Positions 10,400 through 19,216 of a stretch of DNA of 64,000 bases are shown one piece after another. The first letter of the stretch is position 1; every line of letters starts with the position of its first letter. The translations under genes and the position numbers were made by a program. Under the pieces are notes generated by a model, which did not search any database, had not been told where the DNA came from, and saw only the letters and a program-made list of their open reading frames with translations. The stretch comes from Prochlorococcus marinus CUG1435 (lineage in GTDB: Bacteria; Cyanobacteriota; Cyanobacteriia; PCC-6307; Cyanobiaceae). The DNA lies in assembly GCA_017644375.1 (NCBI GenBank), contig JAEPLP010000001.1:558001-622000 (forward strand), given 5' to 3'.

Positions 10400-11302
10400 T
10401 TATAGGGAATTCAGGATAAAAGATAGTTGCTTTTTCATGTCATTGGTTAAAGGAGACAAGGGACTTCTAGGATTACCTACATCCCATCCCGATAACTCCA
10501 AAGCAGCCTTAATTGGAATTGGATTAGTAGTCATAAAGAGTGCTTTGAAAAGAGGCTGAAGTTTTTCATGAATAGCAAGAGCATTGGAAACCTTTCCACT
10601 TTGAAAAGAATGAATCATCTCTTTCAATTGCAATCCAACTAAATGACTTGCAACACTTACTACTCCTACAGCACCTACAGATAACATTGGAAGCAACAAT
10701 GAATCGTCGCCACTATATACAGAGAGTTCGGAGCCACAAATAGCTCTTAGTTCTGTTACTTCTTCTATTCTACCGCTTGCAGCTTTAATACTGAGAATAT
10801 TTGAGAAATCCATAAGTTTCTTCACAGTATCAGGTAATAAATTGCATCCAGTCCTGCCAGGAATGTTGTAGAGCATAAGAGGCAAATCCTTTGCAGATTT
10901 AGCAATAGAACTGAAATGTTTATAAAGACCTTCTTGAGGCGGCTTATTGTAATAAGGAACAACGACCAAAGCACCGTCGGCACCAGATTCGTAAGCTTTT
11001 TTTGTCGCTTCCACGGCTTCGCTTGTACAATTGCTACCAGTACCAACTATTACTTTACAGCTTGCATCCAAAGATCCTTTTACCGCAATAAATAAATCAT
11101 GTTGTTCCGCCCATGAAAGAGTCGGAGATTCTCCAGTAGTACCGCACAACACAATTCCATCGGAACCGTTCTCAAAAAGATAATTTGAGAGTTTTATAGC
11201 TAGTTCATAATCTACATCTCCATTCTCAGTGAATGGAGTAACCATTGCAGTCAATATTCTTCCAAATAGGGGATTATTACACTCAGTTTTGTCTGTAATC
11301 AT
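10400..11302 (-). CDS. dapA: 4-hydroxy-tetrahydrodipicolinate synthase
   Basis: Condenses pyruvate with aspartate semialdehyde in lysine/diaminopimelate synthesis. It is a class I aldolase TIM barrel of 300 residues. GTTGES is at 54-59, the catalytic Tyr is probably Tyr145 in LYNIPGRTG, and the Schiff-base lysine is Lys173 in SIKAASG; the usual motif reads KEASG or KEATG, so Ala replaces Glu next to the lysine here. The start codon overlaps the asd stop by four bases (ATGA at 11299-11302), so translation is probably coupled. The substrate is made by the gene just upstream. Confidence 0.97.
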   Translation of the reverse strand: MITDKTECNNPLFGRILTAMVTPFTENGDVDYELAIKLSNYLFENGSDGIVLCGTTGESPTLSWAEQHDLFIAVKGSLDASCKVIVGTGSNCTSEAVEATKKAYESGADGALVVVPYYNKPPQEGLYKHFSSIAKSAKDLPLMLYNIPGRTGCNLLPDTVKKLMDFSNILSIKAASGRIEEVTELRAICGSELSVYSGDDSLLLPMLSVGAVGVVSVASHLVGLQLKEMIHSFQSGKVSNALAIHEKLQPLFKALFMTTNPIPIKAALELSGWDVGNPRSPLSPLTNDMKKQLSFILNSL

Positions 11303-12330
11303 TTTTTTGGAATTAATAACTCAGCTATTTGAACAGCATTCAGAGCTGCTCCTTTTCTTATTTGATCTCCACATAACCATAATTCTAATCCATGAGGCTG
11401 ACTTATATCAGTTCTTAGCCTGCCAACAGCAACATTATCCCTTCCCATAACATCATTTGGCATAGGAAACCTATTATTTTTGTAATCCTCAATAACTTCA
11501 ATTCCAGGAGATTTTTTTAATTCTTCAAGAGCATCTTGAGGGTCAACTACATCGACAAATTCAATATTGATCGATTCAGAATGTGCTCTCAGTACTGGGA
11601 CTCGAACACATGTAGCAGAGAGCTTTAAATCAGCAATATTTAATATTTTCCTTGTCTCATTAACCATTTTCATCTCTTCTTCGCAATAATTATTTGAAAG
11701 CATAGGGGAATTATGTAAAAACAAATTGAAAGCAAGGGAGTATGGCAAAACCTTACTTTTTTGAGGATTTCCTTGAAGATATTGTTCAGTTAAAAGTTTT
11801 AGTTCCTCCATCGCCAGTTGACCTGCACCACTGACAGATTGATATGTTGAGACAATAACTCTTTGAATAGTCGAAAGTTTGTTTAATGGAGCTAAAACTA
11901 ATGTCAACAAAATGGTAGTGCAGTTTGGATTCGCTATTACCCCATCATGATTAAGTACGTCACTAGCATTAACTTCAGGGACTATAAGAGGAACGTTCTT
12001 ATCTAATCTGAAAGCACTTGAATTATCTATCAGTAAAGCATTTTGATCAATAATGGTAGATAACCATTTTTTTGAAATACTTCCGCCAGCTGAAGCCAAA
12101 ACTAAATCAAGATTCTTAAATTCTTCCTTAGTTGTTTTTTTTGTAACTAATTCTTCATCTTTCCAAATAATTTTTTTTCCTTCTGACCGTTCTGATGAAA
12201 GCAAGACCAATTCTGATATTGGGAAATCACGTTGTTCAAGAATTTTTAGCAATTCAGATCCCACAGCACCTGAAGAACCTAAAACAGCAACTTTTAATGG
12301 CCTATTAGGCAAATACGGAGATTTTCTCAC
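11299..12330 (-). CDS. asd: aspartate-semialdehyde dehydrogenase
   Basis: Reduces aspartyl phosphate to aspartate semialdehyde with NADPH. The nucleotide-binding loop GSSGAVG is at residues 18-24, the catalytic Cys137 lies in NPNCTT, and the C-terminal block [19 protein letters not shown] is diagnostic. It is 343 residues from a GTG start at 12330; I see no better ATG upstream. It is the first gene of asd-dapA-rnj and is divergent from tig, with 124 bases between the starts. That gap holds a short palindrome described separately. Confidence 0.97.
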   Translation of the reverse strand: MRKSPYLPNRPLKVAVLGSSGAVGSELLKILEQRDFPISELVLLSSERSEGKKIIWKDEELVTKKTTKEEFKNLDLVLASAGGSISKKWLSTIIDQNALLIDNSSAFRLDKNVPLIVPEVNASDVLNHDGVIANPNCTTILLTLVLAPLNKLSTIQRVIVSTYQSVSGAGQLAMEELKLLTEQYLQGNPQKSKVLPYSLAFNLFLHNSPMLSNNYCEEEMKMVNETRKILNIADLKLSATCVRVPVLRAHSESINIEFVDVVDPQDALEELKKSPGIEVIEDYKNNRFPMPNDVMGRDNVAVGRLRTDISQPHGLELWLCGDQIRKGAALNAVQIAELLIPKK

Positions 12331-12401
12331 ACTTTAAAATGATTTTTATAAATAGATTGACTATTTTTTTTACTGTATCAAAAAATTAACTTTCAAGGAA
12401 A

Positions 12402-12414
12402 TCACATAATGTGA
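12402..12414. promoter_or_regulatory. 13-base palindrome between asd and tig
   Basis: TCACAT-A-ATGTGA is a perfect inverted repeat with a one-base centre in the divergent asd/tig promoter gap. About 20 bases downstream lies a TATAGT (12433-12438) that could be the -10 of tig. The site could bind a dimeric regulator. It is not the CRP arrangement (TGTGA-N6-TCACA has the half sites the other way round) and not an NtcA site. In AT-rich DNA a chance palindrome of this size is possible. Confidence 0.3.
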
Positions 12415-12454
12415 AATAATTAAGATTCGGCTTATAGTAATAACTTAGAAAAAC

Positions 12455-13888
12455 ATGGCTAAAGATGCACTAGTAGTCAAAACAACTCCTCTGCCTCAAA
12501 GTAGAATTTCATTCGAATTAGAAATACCATCTGAGACATGCAAAACGTGTATAAATGAAACAATCAGTTCTATCAGTCGTTCGGCTAAAATTCCGGGATT
12601 TAGACTTGGCAAGATTCCTAAACAAGTCTTAATCCAAAGAATTGGCATCACACAATTACATGCTTCTGCTCTGGAAAAAATTATTGATAAATCATGGAAA
12701 GAAGCCTTAAAAGTAAAATCTATAGAGCCACTAAGTGAGCCAGAATTGGTAGATGGATTTGAATCTTTACTAGCAAAGTTTAGTCCTGAAAAATCACTTA
12801 AGGTTACTCTTCAAACTGATGTTGCTCCAGAATTAAAACTTAAAAAATCCAAAGGACTAAGTGTTGAAATATCAAAAACAAAGTTTGATCCTAACTCAAT
12901 AGATGAAGCGCTAGAAAAATCTAGAAATCAGTTTGCAAACATTATTCCAGTTACCAATAGAGCAGCAAAATTAGGAGATATTGCTGTAGTTAGTTTCAAA
13001 GGAAAATATAAAGATTCTGGTAAAGAGATTGATGGGGGAACAAGTGAATCAATGGATCTTGAGTTAGAAAAGAACAAAATGATTCCCGGTTTCGTTGAAG
13101 GAATCGTAAAGATGAAAATTGGTGATACTAAAACACTTAACCTTAAATTTCCTGATGATTATTCTCATGAGGATTCAAGAGGCAAAGAAGCAATTTTTGA
13201 AGTAAATCTGAAAGATCTTAAGGAAAAAGAATTGCCTGAACTTAATGACGATTTTGCAAAACAGTCTGGCAACAAAGAATCATTAAAAGAGTTAAAGAAA
13301 GATATTGAAAAGCAACTTAAAGATAATTTTGAAAAAACTCAAAAAGATATCAAAATTGAAGCTTTATTAGATGCCTTAACAAACGAATTGGTTGCTGAAA
13401 TTCCAAAATCTATGATTGATATAGAAGTTAGGAATAATATTGAACAAACCGCTCAAAGATTTGCTCAACAAGGTCTTGATGTAAAATCTACTTTCACTCC
13501 GGAATTAGTTAAGTCATTAGCAGAGTCCACAAGGCCTCAAGCTGAAAAAAATGTTCAAAGAAATTTAGCTTTAAAAGCATTAGCTGAAATAGAAAACATA
13601 AAAGTCGAGAAAGATGAAATTAATTTAAAAATGAAAGATTATGAAGATGCAATCTCTCAATCTTCAAAACAAATAGATATCAAAAGATTAACAGAAGTAG
13701 TAAGTAACGATCTACTCAAAGAAAAATTAATAATTTGGCTTGAAGAAAATTCTGAAGTCAAAGAAAAAACTACAAAAACTTCTAAAGCCACAAAAACCTC
13801 CAAAACATCAAAAGCCGCAAAAACTGCTGCTAAAACTACAGGAACTACAAAAACTACAAAAACTCAAAATAAAAAAGAAAAAAAATAA
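12455..13888 (+). CDS. tig: trigger factor, ribosome-associated chaperone
   Basis: Binds at the ribosome exit tunnel and shields nascent chains. The N-terminal ribosome-docking loop GFRLGKIP is at residues 48-55. An FKBP-type peptidyl-prolyl isomerase domain covers about 160-250 (GDIAVVSFKGKY, MIPGFVEGI), and the helical chaperone arms follow to about 430. The last 40 residues are an unusual tail of Lys, Thr and Ala in imperfect short repeats. The total of 477 residues is slightly longer than E. coli Tig because of this tail. It is followed by clpP, clpX and dnaX on the same strand, the usual tig-clpP-clpX order. Confidence 0.97.
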   Translation: MAKDALVVKTTPLPQSRISFELEIPSETCKTCINETISSISRSAKIPGFRLGKIPKQVLIQRIGITQLHASALEKIIDKSWKEALKVKSIEPLSEPELVDGFESLLAKFSPEKSLKVTLQTDVAPELKLKKSKGLSVEISKTKFDPNSIDEALEKSRNQFANIIPVTNRAAKLGDIAVVSFKGKYKDSGKEIDGGTSESMDLELEKNKMIPGFVEGIVKMKIGDTKTLNLKFPDDYSHEDSRGKEAIFEVNLKDLKEKELPELNDDFAKQSGNKESLKELKKDIEKQLKDNFEKTQKDIKIEALLDALTNELVAEIPKSMIDIEVRNNIEQTAQRFAQQGLDVKSTFTPELVKSLAESTRPQAEKNVQRNLALKALAEIENIKVEKDEINLKMKDYEDAISQSSKQIDIKRLTEVVSNDLLKEKLIIWLEENSEVKEKTTKTSKATKTSKTSKAAKTAAKTTGTTKTTKTQNKKEKK

Positions 13889-13953
13889 TTTATGAAATTT
13901 CCTACTAATTAAACAAAAACCTCCTAAATTATTTATAAGACGAAAACTAATTT

Positions 13954-14598
13954 GTGAACTCAGAAAAAAAACATTTAATCCAAAGCTCAATAAGTTCTTA
14001 CGAAAGTAATCATGAAACTATTGCCGCTGTTCCCACCGTTATAGAACAATCAGGTAGAGGAGAAAGAGCTTTTGATATATATTCAAGATTATTGAGGGAA
14101 AGAATAATTTTTTTAGGTACTGGAATTAATGATCAAGTATCTGACTCACTTGTTGCACAATTATTATTTCTTGAAGCTGAAGATCCCGAAAAAGACATAC
14201 AAATATATATCAATTCTCCTGGAGGCTCAGTAACGGCAGGAATGGCCATTTATGATACCATGCAACAAATTTCGCCTGATGTAGTGACAATATGTTTTGG
14301 AGTAGCCGCAAGTATGGGGGCATTTCTACTTTCTGGAGGAGCAAAGGGGAAAAGATTGGCTTTACCTAATTCTAGGATTATGATTCATCAACCTCTGGGA
14401 GGTGCACAAGGTCAAGCAGTAGAGATTGAAATACAAGCTAAAGAAATACTTTTTCTCAAGAAAACATTAAATTCACTTTTAGCTGAACATACTGGTCAAC
14501 CTTTAGAAAAAATTAATGAAGATACAGAAAGAGATTACTTTTTATCCCCCTCAGAAGCAGTCGAATATGGATTAATTGATAAAGTTATCAAAAAGTGA
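13954..14598 (+). CDS. clpP: ATP-dependent Clp protease proteolytic subunit
   Basis: Serine peptidase that forms the barrel of the Clp protease, here probably with ClpX, encoded just downstream. The catalytic triad is visible as Ser120 (VAASMGAF), His145 (MIHQPLGG) and Asp194 (ERDYFLS). The GTG at 13954 is the only start available, since a TAA stands two codons upstream. It gives 214 residues with an N-terminal extension of about 25 before the conserved [12 protein letters not shown]. Cyanobacteria carry several clpP paralogues; the one beside clpX is often called clpP2, and I leave the number off. Confidence 0.96.
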   Translation: MNSEKKHLIQSSISSYESNHETIAAVPTVIEQSGRGERAFDIYSRLLRERIIFLGTGINDQVSDSLVAQLLFLEAEDPEKDIQIYINSPGGSVTAGMAIYDTMQQISPDVVTICFGVAASMGAFLLSGGAKGKRLALPNSRIMIHQPLGGAQGQAVEIEIQAKEILFLKKTLNSLLAEHTGQPLEKINEDTERDYFLSPSEAVEYGLIDKVIKK

Positions 14599-14704
14599 CA
14601 AGGGGTTCTGATTTTTTAAGAATATGATGACGAATCGATATTTATGAGCAATCCTAGTGAATAGGGTAATATTTAACACCTTTCACTTTAAAAACTTATA
14701 ATCG

Positions 14705-16072
14705 ATGGCTAAATTCGACGCCCATCTTAAATGTTCATTTTGCGGGAAGTCACAAGACCAAGTCAGAAAGCTTATAGCTGGTCCTGGGGTTTATATATGT
14801 GATGAATGCATAGACCTTTGTAATGAGATTCTCGATGAAGAACTACTTGATAATCAAGCGAACACAAACAACTCTCCACAAGTAAAAAAGAAATTACCAA
14901 CTGATAATCCAAAAAAATCTGTTCCTTTAGAATTAACCTCAATTCCTAAGCCATTAGAAATAAAAAGTTTTCTAGATAATCAAGTTGTTGGACAAGAATC
15001 TGCAAAAAAAATATTATCAGTAGCCGTATACAATCACTACAAGCGATTAGCTTGGAAAGTTAAAGAAGACAGTAAAAATAGCAATTCAACTGATTCACAA
15101 GCAACTAAATTACAAAAATCAAATATTTTACTCATCGGCCCTACTGGAAGTGGAAAAACATTATTGGCGCAAACTTTAGCAGAGTTTTTAGATGTTCCTT
15201 TTGCAGTAGCTGATGCAACGACTTTGACAGAAGCTGGATATGTTGGGGAGGATGTTGAAAACATACTTTTAAGACTTCTACAGAAATCAGAAATGAATGT
15301 AGAACTAGCTCAAAAAGGAATAATTTATATTGATGAAATAGATAAAATTGCTAGAAAAAGCGAGAATCCCTCAATTACTAGAGATGTCTCCGGTGAAGGG
15401 GTACAGCAAGCATTATTAAAAATGCTTGAAGGAACAATTGCTAATGTGCCACCTCAAGGCGGAAGAAAACATCCTTATCATGACTGCATCCAAATTGATA
15501 CGAGTCAAATACTATTTATTTGTGGGGGAGCTTTTATAGGTTTAGAGGATATCGTTCAAAAGCGTATGGGTAAACACTCTATAGGATTTACCACCAATTC
15601 AGATCAAAACAAAGTTGATACAAAAAAAATAGTAGACCCAAGAGATTCCCTGAAAAATTTAGAATTAGATGACTTAGTGAAATATGGCCTAATTCCAGAA
15701 TTTATTGGAAGAATTCCCGTTTGTGCTGTATTAGATCGTCTTACTAAAGAAACTTTAAAATCTATTTTGACTCAACCAAGAGATGCATTAGTAAAGCAAT
15801 TCAAAACTTTGCTAAGTATGGATAATGTTGAATTATCATTTGAGCCTGATTCTGTTGAAGCGATAGCAAATGAAGCATACAAAAGAAAAACAGGTGCAAG
15901 AGCATTAAGATCAATAATTGAAGAGCTTATGCTAGACATAATGTACACTTTGCCTTCTGAAGAAAATGTAAAAGAATTCACAATTACGAAAAAAATGGTA
16001 GATAATTTATTCTCATCTAAAATTGTTAAACTACCTTCAGGATCAAAAAGAATCATTAAAGAGTCTGCATAA
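14705..16072 (+). CDS. clpX: ATP-dependent Clp protease ATP-binding subunit ClpX
   Basis: AAA+ unfoldase that feeds substrates to ClpP. The N-terminal zinc-binding domain has Cys10, Cys13, Cys32 and Cys35. Walker A GPTGSGKT is at 145-152, Walker B in [11 protein letters not shown], and the pore loop GYVG just before it. The IGF loop that docks on ClpP is present (HSIGFTTN). The length of 455 residues is normal for cyanobacteria, with an acidic/Ser-rich insert near 120-135. It is 106 bases downstream of clpP. A perfect TATAAT ends two bases before the ATG, discussed under findings. Confidence 0.98.
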   Translation: MAKFDAHLKCSFCGKSQDQVRKLIAGPGVYICDECIDLCNEILDEELLDNQANTNNSPQVKKKLPTDNPKKSVPLELTSIPKPLEIKSFLDNQVVGQESAKKILSVAVYNHYKRLAWKVKEDSKNSNSTDSQATKLQKSNILLIGPTGSGKTLLAQTLAEFLDVPFAVADATTLTEAGYVGEDVENILLRLLQKSEMNVELAQKGIIYIDEIDKIARKSENPSITRDVSGEGVQQALLKMLEGTIANVPPQGGRKHPYHDCIQIDTSQILFICGGAFIGLEDIVQKRMGKHSIGFTTNSDQNKVDTKKIVDPRDSLKNLELDDLVKYGLIPEFIGRIPVCAVLDRLTKETLKSILTQPRDALVKQFKTLLSMDNVELSFEPDSVEAIANEAYKRKTGARALRSIIEELMLDIMYTLPSEENVKEFTITKKMVDNLFSSKIVKLPSGSKRIIKESA

Positions 16073-16129
16073 AATTAGAGTTTAATTTTTTTAATAGAAT
16101 CCCTAATTTTTCTAATTAATGAAAAATAA

Positions 16130-17887
16130 ATGCCAAATATACATAAGCCTTTTCATCAAAAATATAGACCAAACAACTTAGACGAACTGGTTGGGCAAAA
16201 ATTTATATCCATTACACTCAAACAAGCTCTATTAACAAAAAAAATTGCTCCTGCATATCTTTTTAATGGTCCAAGAGGCACTGGGAAAACATCAAGTGCA
16301 AGAATATTTGCAAAATCTCTAAATTGCCAGGCATTCGACCAACCTACGATAACTCCTTGTTGTAAATGTGACTTATGTAGACAAATTACAGATGGGAGCG
16401 CTCTAGATATTATCGAGATTGATGCAGCATCAAATACAGGAGTAGAAAATATAAGAGAAATTATAGAAAGAGCGAGATTTGCACCTACTCTAGCGAGATG
16501 GAAAGTCTATGTAATTGATGAATGTCATATGCTTTCAACGGCAGCTTCAAATGCTTTACTAAAAACTATTGAAGAACCGCCCTCAAGAGTTGTATTTATA
16601 CTTGCGACGACAAATCCTGAGAGAGTATTAAATACAATAAAAAGTAGATGCCAAAAGTTTGATTTTAGAAGAATAAGCCCTAGTGATATTTTTCAACATT
16701 TATCAGAAATCGCCGAAAAAGAATCCATTAAGTACGAAGTTCAGGCATTAAAAATGATTGCAAAAAGGTCTAATGGAGGTATGAGAGATGCACAAAGCCT
16801 CCTTGAACAATTGAATCTTTTTCCAGAGGGGATAACAATTAATAATATCCAAAACCTCCTAGGAGAAGTATCAGAAAGTGAATTAACAAATCTGATTAAA
16901 TCATTGGTTGAGAAAAATCCAGAGTCATTAATTTACACCTGCAACAAATTATATGATGCCGGAAACGAACCTCTTCAAATAATTTTAGGATTATTGAATA
17001 TAACAAGAGATCTACTATTACACACTACAAATAATAAATATTCAGATCTTTATTATACGTCTGATGAATTTCAAGATGAGTTAGATAAAATCTCAAAAAC
17101 AATAAATAAATCAACAATAATTAATTGGCATAATAATCTGAGAAATATTGAATATCAAATCAAATCAAGTGATAATCCAAGGCTTTGGTTTGAAATACAT
17201 TTAACTGGTCTTCTGGATAGTCAAGAGATAAATAGTTTTGAAAATAAACAAGAAAGTAAAAATAATGCGACTGAGGAGAAGCATGAAAGTAAAAAAAACA
17301 TTCCTCTTAATAAAAAAAATATTTCAGATGAGATTCCAAAACCAAGTATCCAAGAAGAGATAACTCACAAGGAATTGATCGAAAAAAAAGACGAAAAATT
17401 AGAAAAATTTGAAGTTCTTGAAAAAGAAAGTATTGAAAATATTTCTGAAAATAACCAAAATAATCCTGGATCAAATTTAAAAGATATATGGGAATTAATT
17501 CTTTCTAAAGTAGAGTTACCATCAACAAGAATGTTACTTTCACAACAAGCCGAACTTGAAAGTTTTGATTCCGAGAAAATCACAATTGCGTTATCTCCAA
17601 ACTGGGAAAATATGATAAAAAGCAGAAAAGTTATAATTGAAAATACTGTAAAAAAAATATTTGGAGATCAAATAATACTTAATTTTTCAACCAAACAATT
17701 AAATAAAAGTAACCCAACAAACACTCCAGAAAAAAACCAAAATGAAGAAAGTAATTTTCGACCAATAAAAAAAATAGAAACAAAAACTAATTCTTCAACA
17801 AAAATGCCTAACGAGGAATCTTATGATGATAGTCCAAAAAACTTAGCAAATTTTTTTAATGGAGAAATTATAGATCTTGATGAATAA
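16130..17887 (+). CDS. dnaX: DNA polymerase III subunits gamma/tau
   Basis: The clamp-loader motor subunit. Walker A GPRGTGKT is at residues 47-54, the zinc module uses Cys66, Cys77/78, Cys80 and Cys83, Walker B is VIDECHML, and the SRC motif lies in NTIKSRCQKFDF. The AAA+ and collar domains end near residue 365. A low-complexity Lys/Glu/Asn-rich linker (about 370-440) and a short tau-like C-terminal domain follow, to 585 in total. The linker carries three runs of eight A that could allow slippage to a short gamma-like form. No intein is present. The gene converges on the glycosyltransferase with a one-base gap. Confidence 0.95.
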   Translation: MPNIHKPFHQKYRPNNLDELVGQKFISITLKQALLTKKIAPAYLFNGPRGTGKTSSARIFAKSLNCQAFDQPTITPCCKCDLCRQITDGSALDIIEIDAASNTGVENIREIIERARFAPTLARWKVYVIDECHMLSTAASNALLKTIEEPPSRVVFILATTNPERVLNTIKSRCQKFDFRRISPSDIFQHLSEIAEKESIKYEVQALKMIAKRSNGGMRDAQSLLEQLNLFPEGITINNIQNLLGEVSESELTNLIKSLVEKNPESLIYTCNKLYDAGNEPLQIILGLLNITRDLLLHTTNNKYSDLYYTSDEFQDELDKISKTINKSTIINWHNNLRNIEYQIKSSDNPRLWFEIHLTGLLDSQEINSFENKQESKNNATEEKHESKKNIPLNKKNISDEIPKPSIQEEITHKELIEKKDEKLEKFEVLEKESIENISENNQNNPGSNLKDIWELILSKVELPSTRMLLSQQAELESFDSEKITIALSPNWENMIKSRKVIIENTVKKIFGDQIILNFSTKQLNKSNPTNTPEKNQNEESNFRPIKKIETKTNSSTKMPNEESYDDSPKNLANFFNGEIIDLDE

Positions 17888-17888
17888 A

Positions 17889-19190
17889 CTAAACTCCAGT
17901 ATGAAGAGTTTTTCGCCAAAGTATCTTTTTGGGAAAAATAGACATCTTTAAAGTTACCCAAGGGATTACTAAAAACCAATGTGATAAATAAAAAACCGAT
18001 ACTAATACCATCAAAAAATTGCTTTTTTGTAATACAGGTACTTCGCTTTTACAAGAAGAACCGTACCAAAAAGCAATTCCAGATAACATAAAAGCTGTGA
18101 ATGAAATAAGCCAGTAAATTGGTGAATCTAATAAAGCAATACTGAAAACTAAATCAAAAATAGAAATGATTGGAAGTGCATATTGCAAGATGAAAAAGTA
18201 AGTTAAATCAAATTTCTGCAAATAATCAACTTTATTAGTAAATAATTGATCTCCATAATCAAAGAATCTTTGCAAACCCCCCTCTGCCCATCTTTGCCTT
18301 TGCGCTAATAAAGCATTTAAATTCTCAACTGCTTCCTCCATGACTGGAGGATCCCATAAAATTCCAATTCTAGATTTTGATAATAATAATCTTAAACTCA
18401 AATCAAGATCATCTGTAACTGTATCTTCATTAAAAGAACCACATGACAATAATATTTCTTTCTTAATTAATTGGCCATTTCCCCTTAATTCAGAAACTCC
18501 AGCAACTGATAATCTTCCATATTGAAAGATTGCATCCATAGCCATCTCCATGGACTGACAGGAAGTTAAAAAATTCTTACTTACATTTGTTACTGATTTT
18601 CTTAGTTGAACCGCAGACCAATCACCCTCTTCTACAAAGGTAAATAATCTAATCAAGGAATCTTGTTTTAATTCAGCATCAGCATCCAAAACTAATAACC
18701 ATTCACCATGAGTAAACTTCAAAGCATAATTTAAAGCTCCTGACTTTCCTCCTCCTGCGTTTGGAGAACGACTTACGACTTTTAGCTTTTCATATTGTCT
18801 AGATAATCGATTTAAAATTAAAGGCGTCTTATCAGAACTGCCATCATCGATTATGTAGATATTTAATTTATTTGTTGGATAATCTAAGCTAAATAATCTT
18901 TCAACTAATCTCTCTATGACATTCTCTTCATCTCGAGCTGCGACTAGAATATCAAGTACAGGTAACTCTTTATTGCTAATTCTGCTGCCTAAAGTATTTG
19001 AAAAGTTGTTCCTTTTGAAATTTCTAGAAATAACTATTAAACCGTAAAAAACAATCACAAAAGAAAGAGTCAATATAATAAAGAAGAAATTTTCGATATA
19101 GTAAGCATGAGGAATAAAAGCTACTAAAAAACAGGCACTAAGAAATATAAACGACTTCAATCTTCGATTTTTATAAAAACCCTTACTCAT
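17889..19190 (-). CDS. membrane-bound processive-type family 2 glycosyltransferase
   Basis: Transfers sugars from nucleotide-sugars at the cytoplasmic membrane. Two hydrophobic helices come first (about residues 12-55). The GT-A catalytic domain follows, with VAARDEE, DDGSSDKT, the DADAE metal motif, the TDDLDLSLRL acceptor/base motif and QRQRWAEGG (QxxRW), the signature of processive GT2 enzymes. Three or four C-terminal membrane helices follow. The acceptor is unknown; cell-wall or exopolysaccharide and glycolipid synthases share this plan. It is 26 bases downstream of the SpoIID-like gene, suggesting a shared transcript and a surface-related role. Confidence 0.88.
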   Translation of the reverse strand: MSKGFYKNRRLKSFIFLSACFLVAFIPHAYYIENFFFIILTLSFVIVFYGLIVISRNFKRNNFSNTLGSRISNKELPVLDILVAARDEENVIERLVERLFSLDYPTNKLNIYIIDDGSSDKTPLILNRLSRQYEKLKVVSRSPNAGGGKSGALNYALKFTHGEWLLVLDADAELKQDSLIRLFTFVEEGDWSAVQLRKSVTNVSKNFLTSCQSMEMAMDAIFQYGRLSVAGVSELRGNGQLIKKEILLSCGSFNEDTVTDDLDLSLRLLLSKSRIGILWDPPVMEEAVENLNALLAQRQRWAEGGLQRFFDYGDQLFTNKVDYLQKFDLTYFFILQYALPIISIFDLVFSIALLDSPIYWLISFTAFMLSGIAFWYGSSCKSEVPVLQKSNFLMVLVSVFYLSHWFLVIPWVTLKMSIFPKKILWRKTLHTGV

Positions 19191-19216
19191 AAAAGTAAAT
19201 TTTTAATTACTTAACT

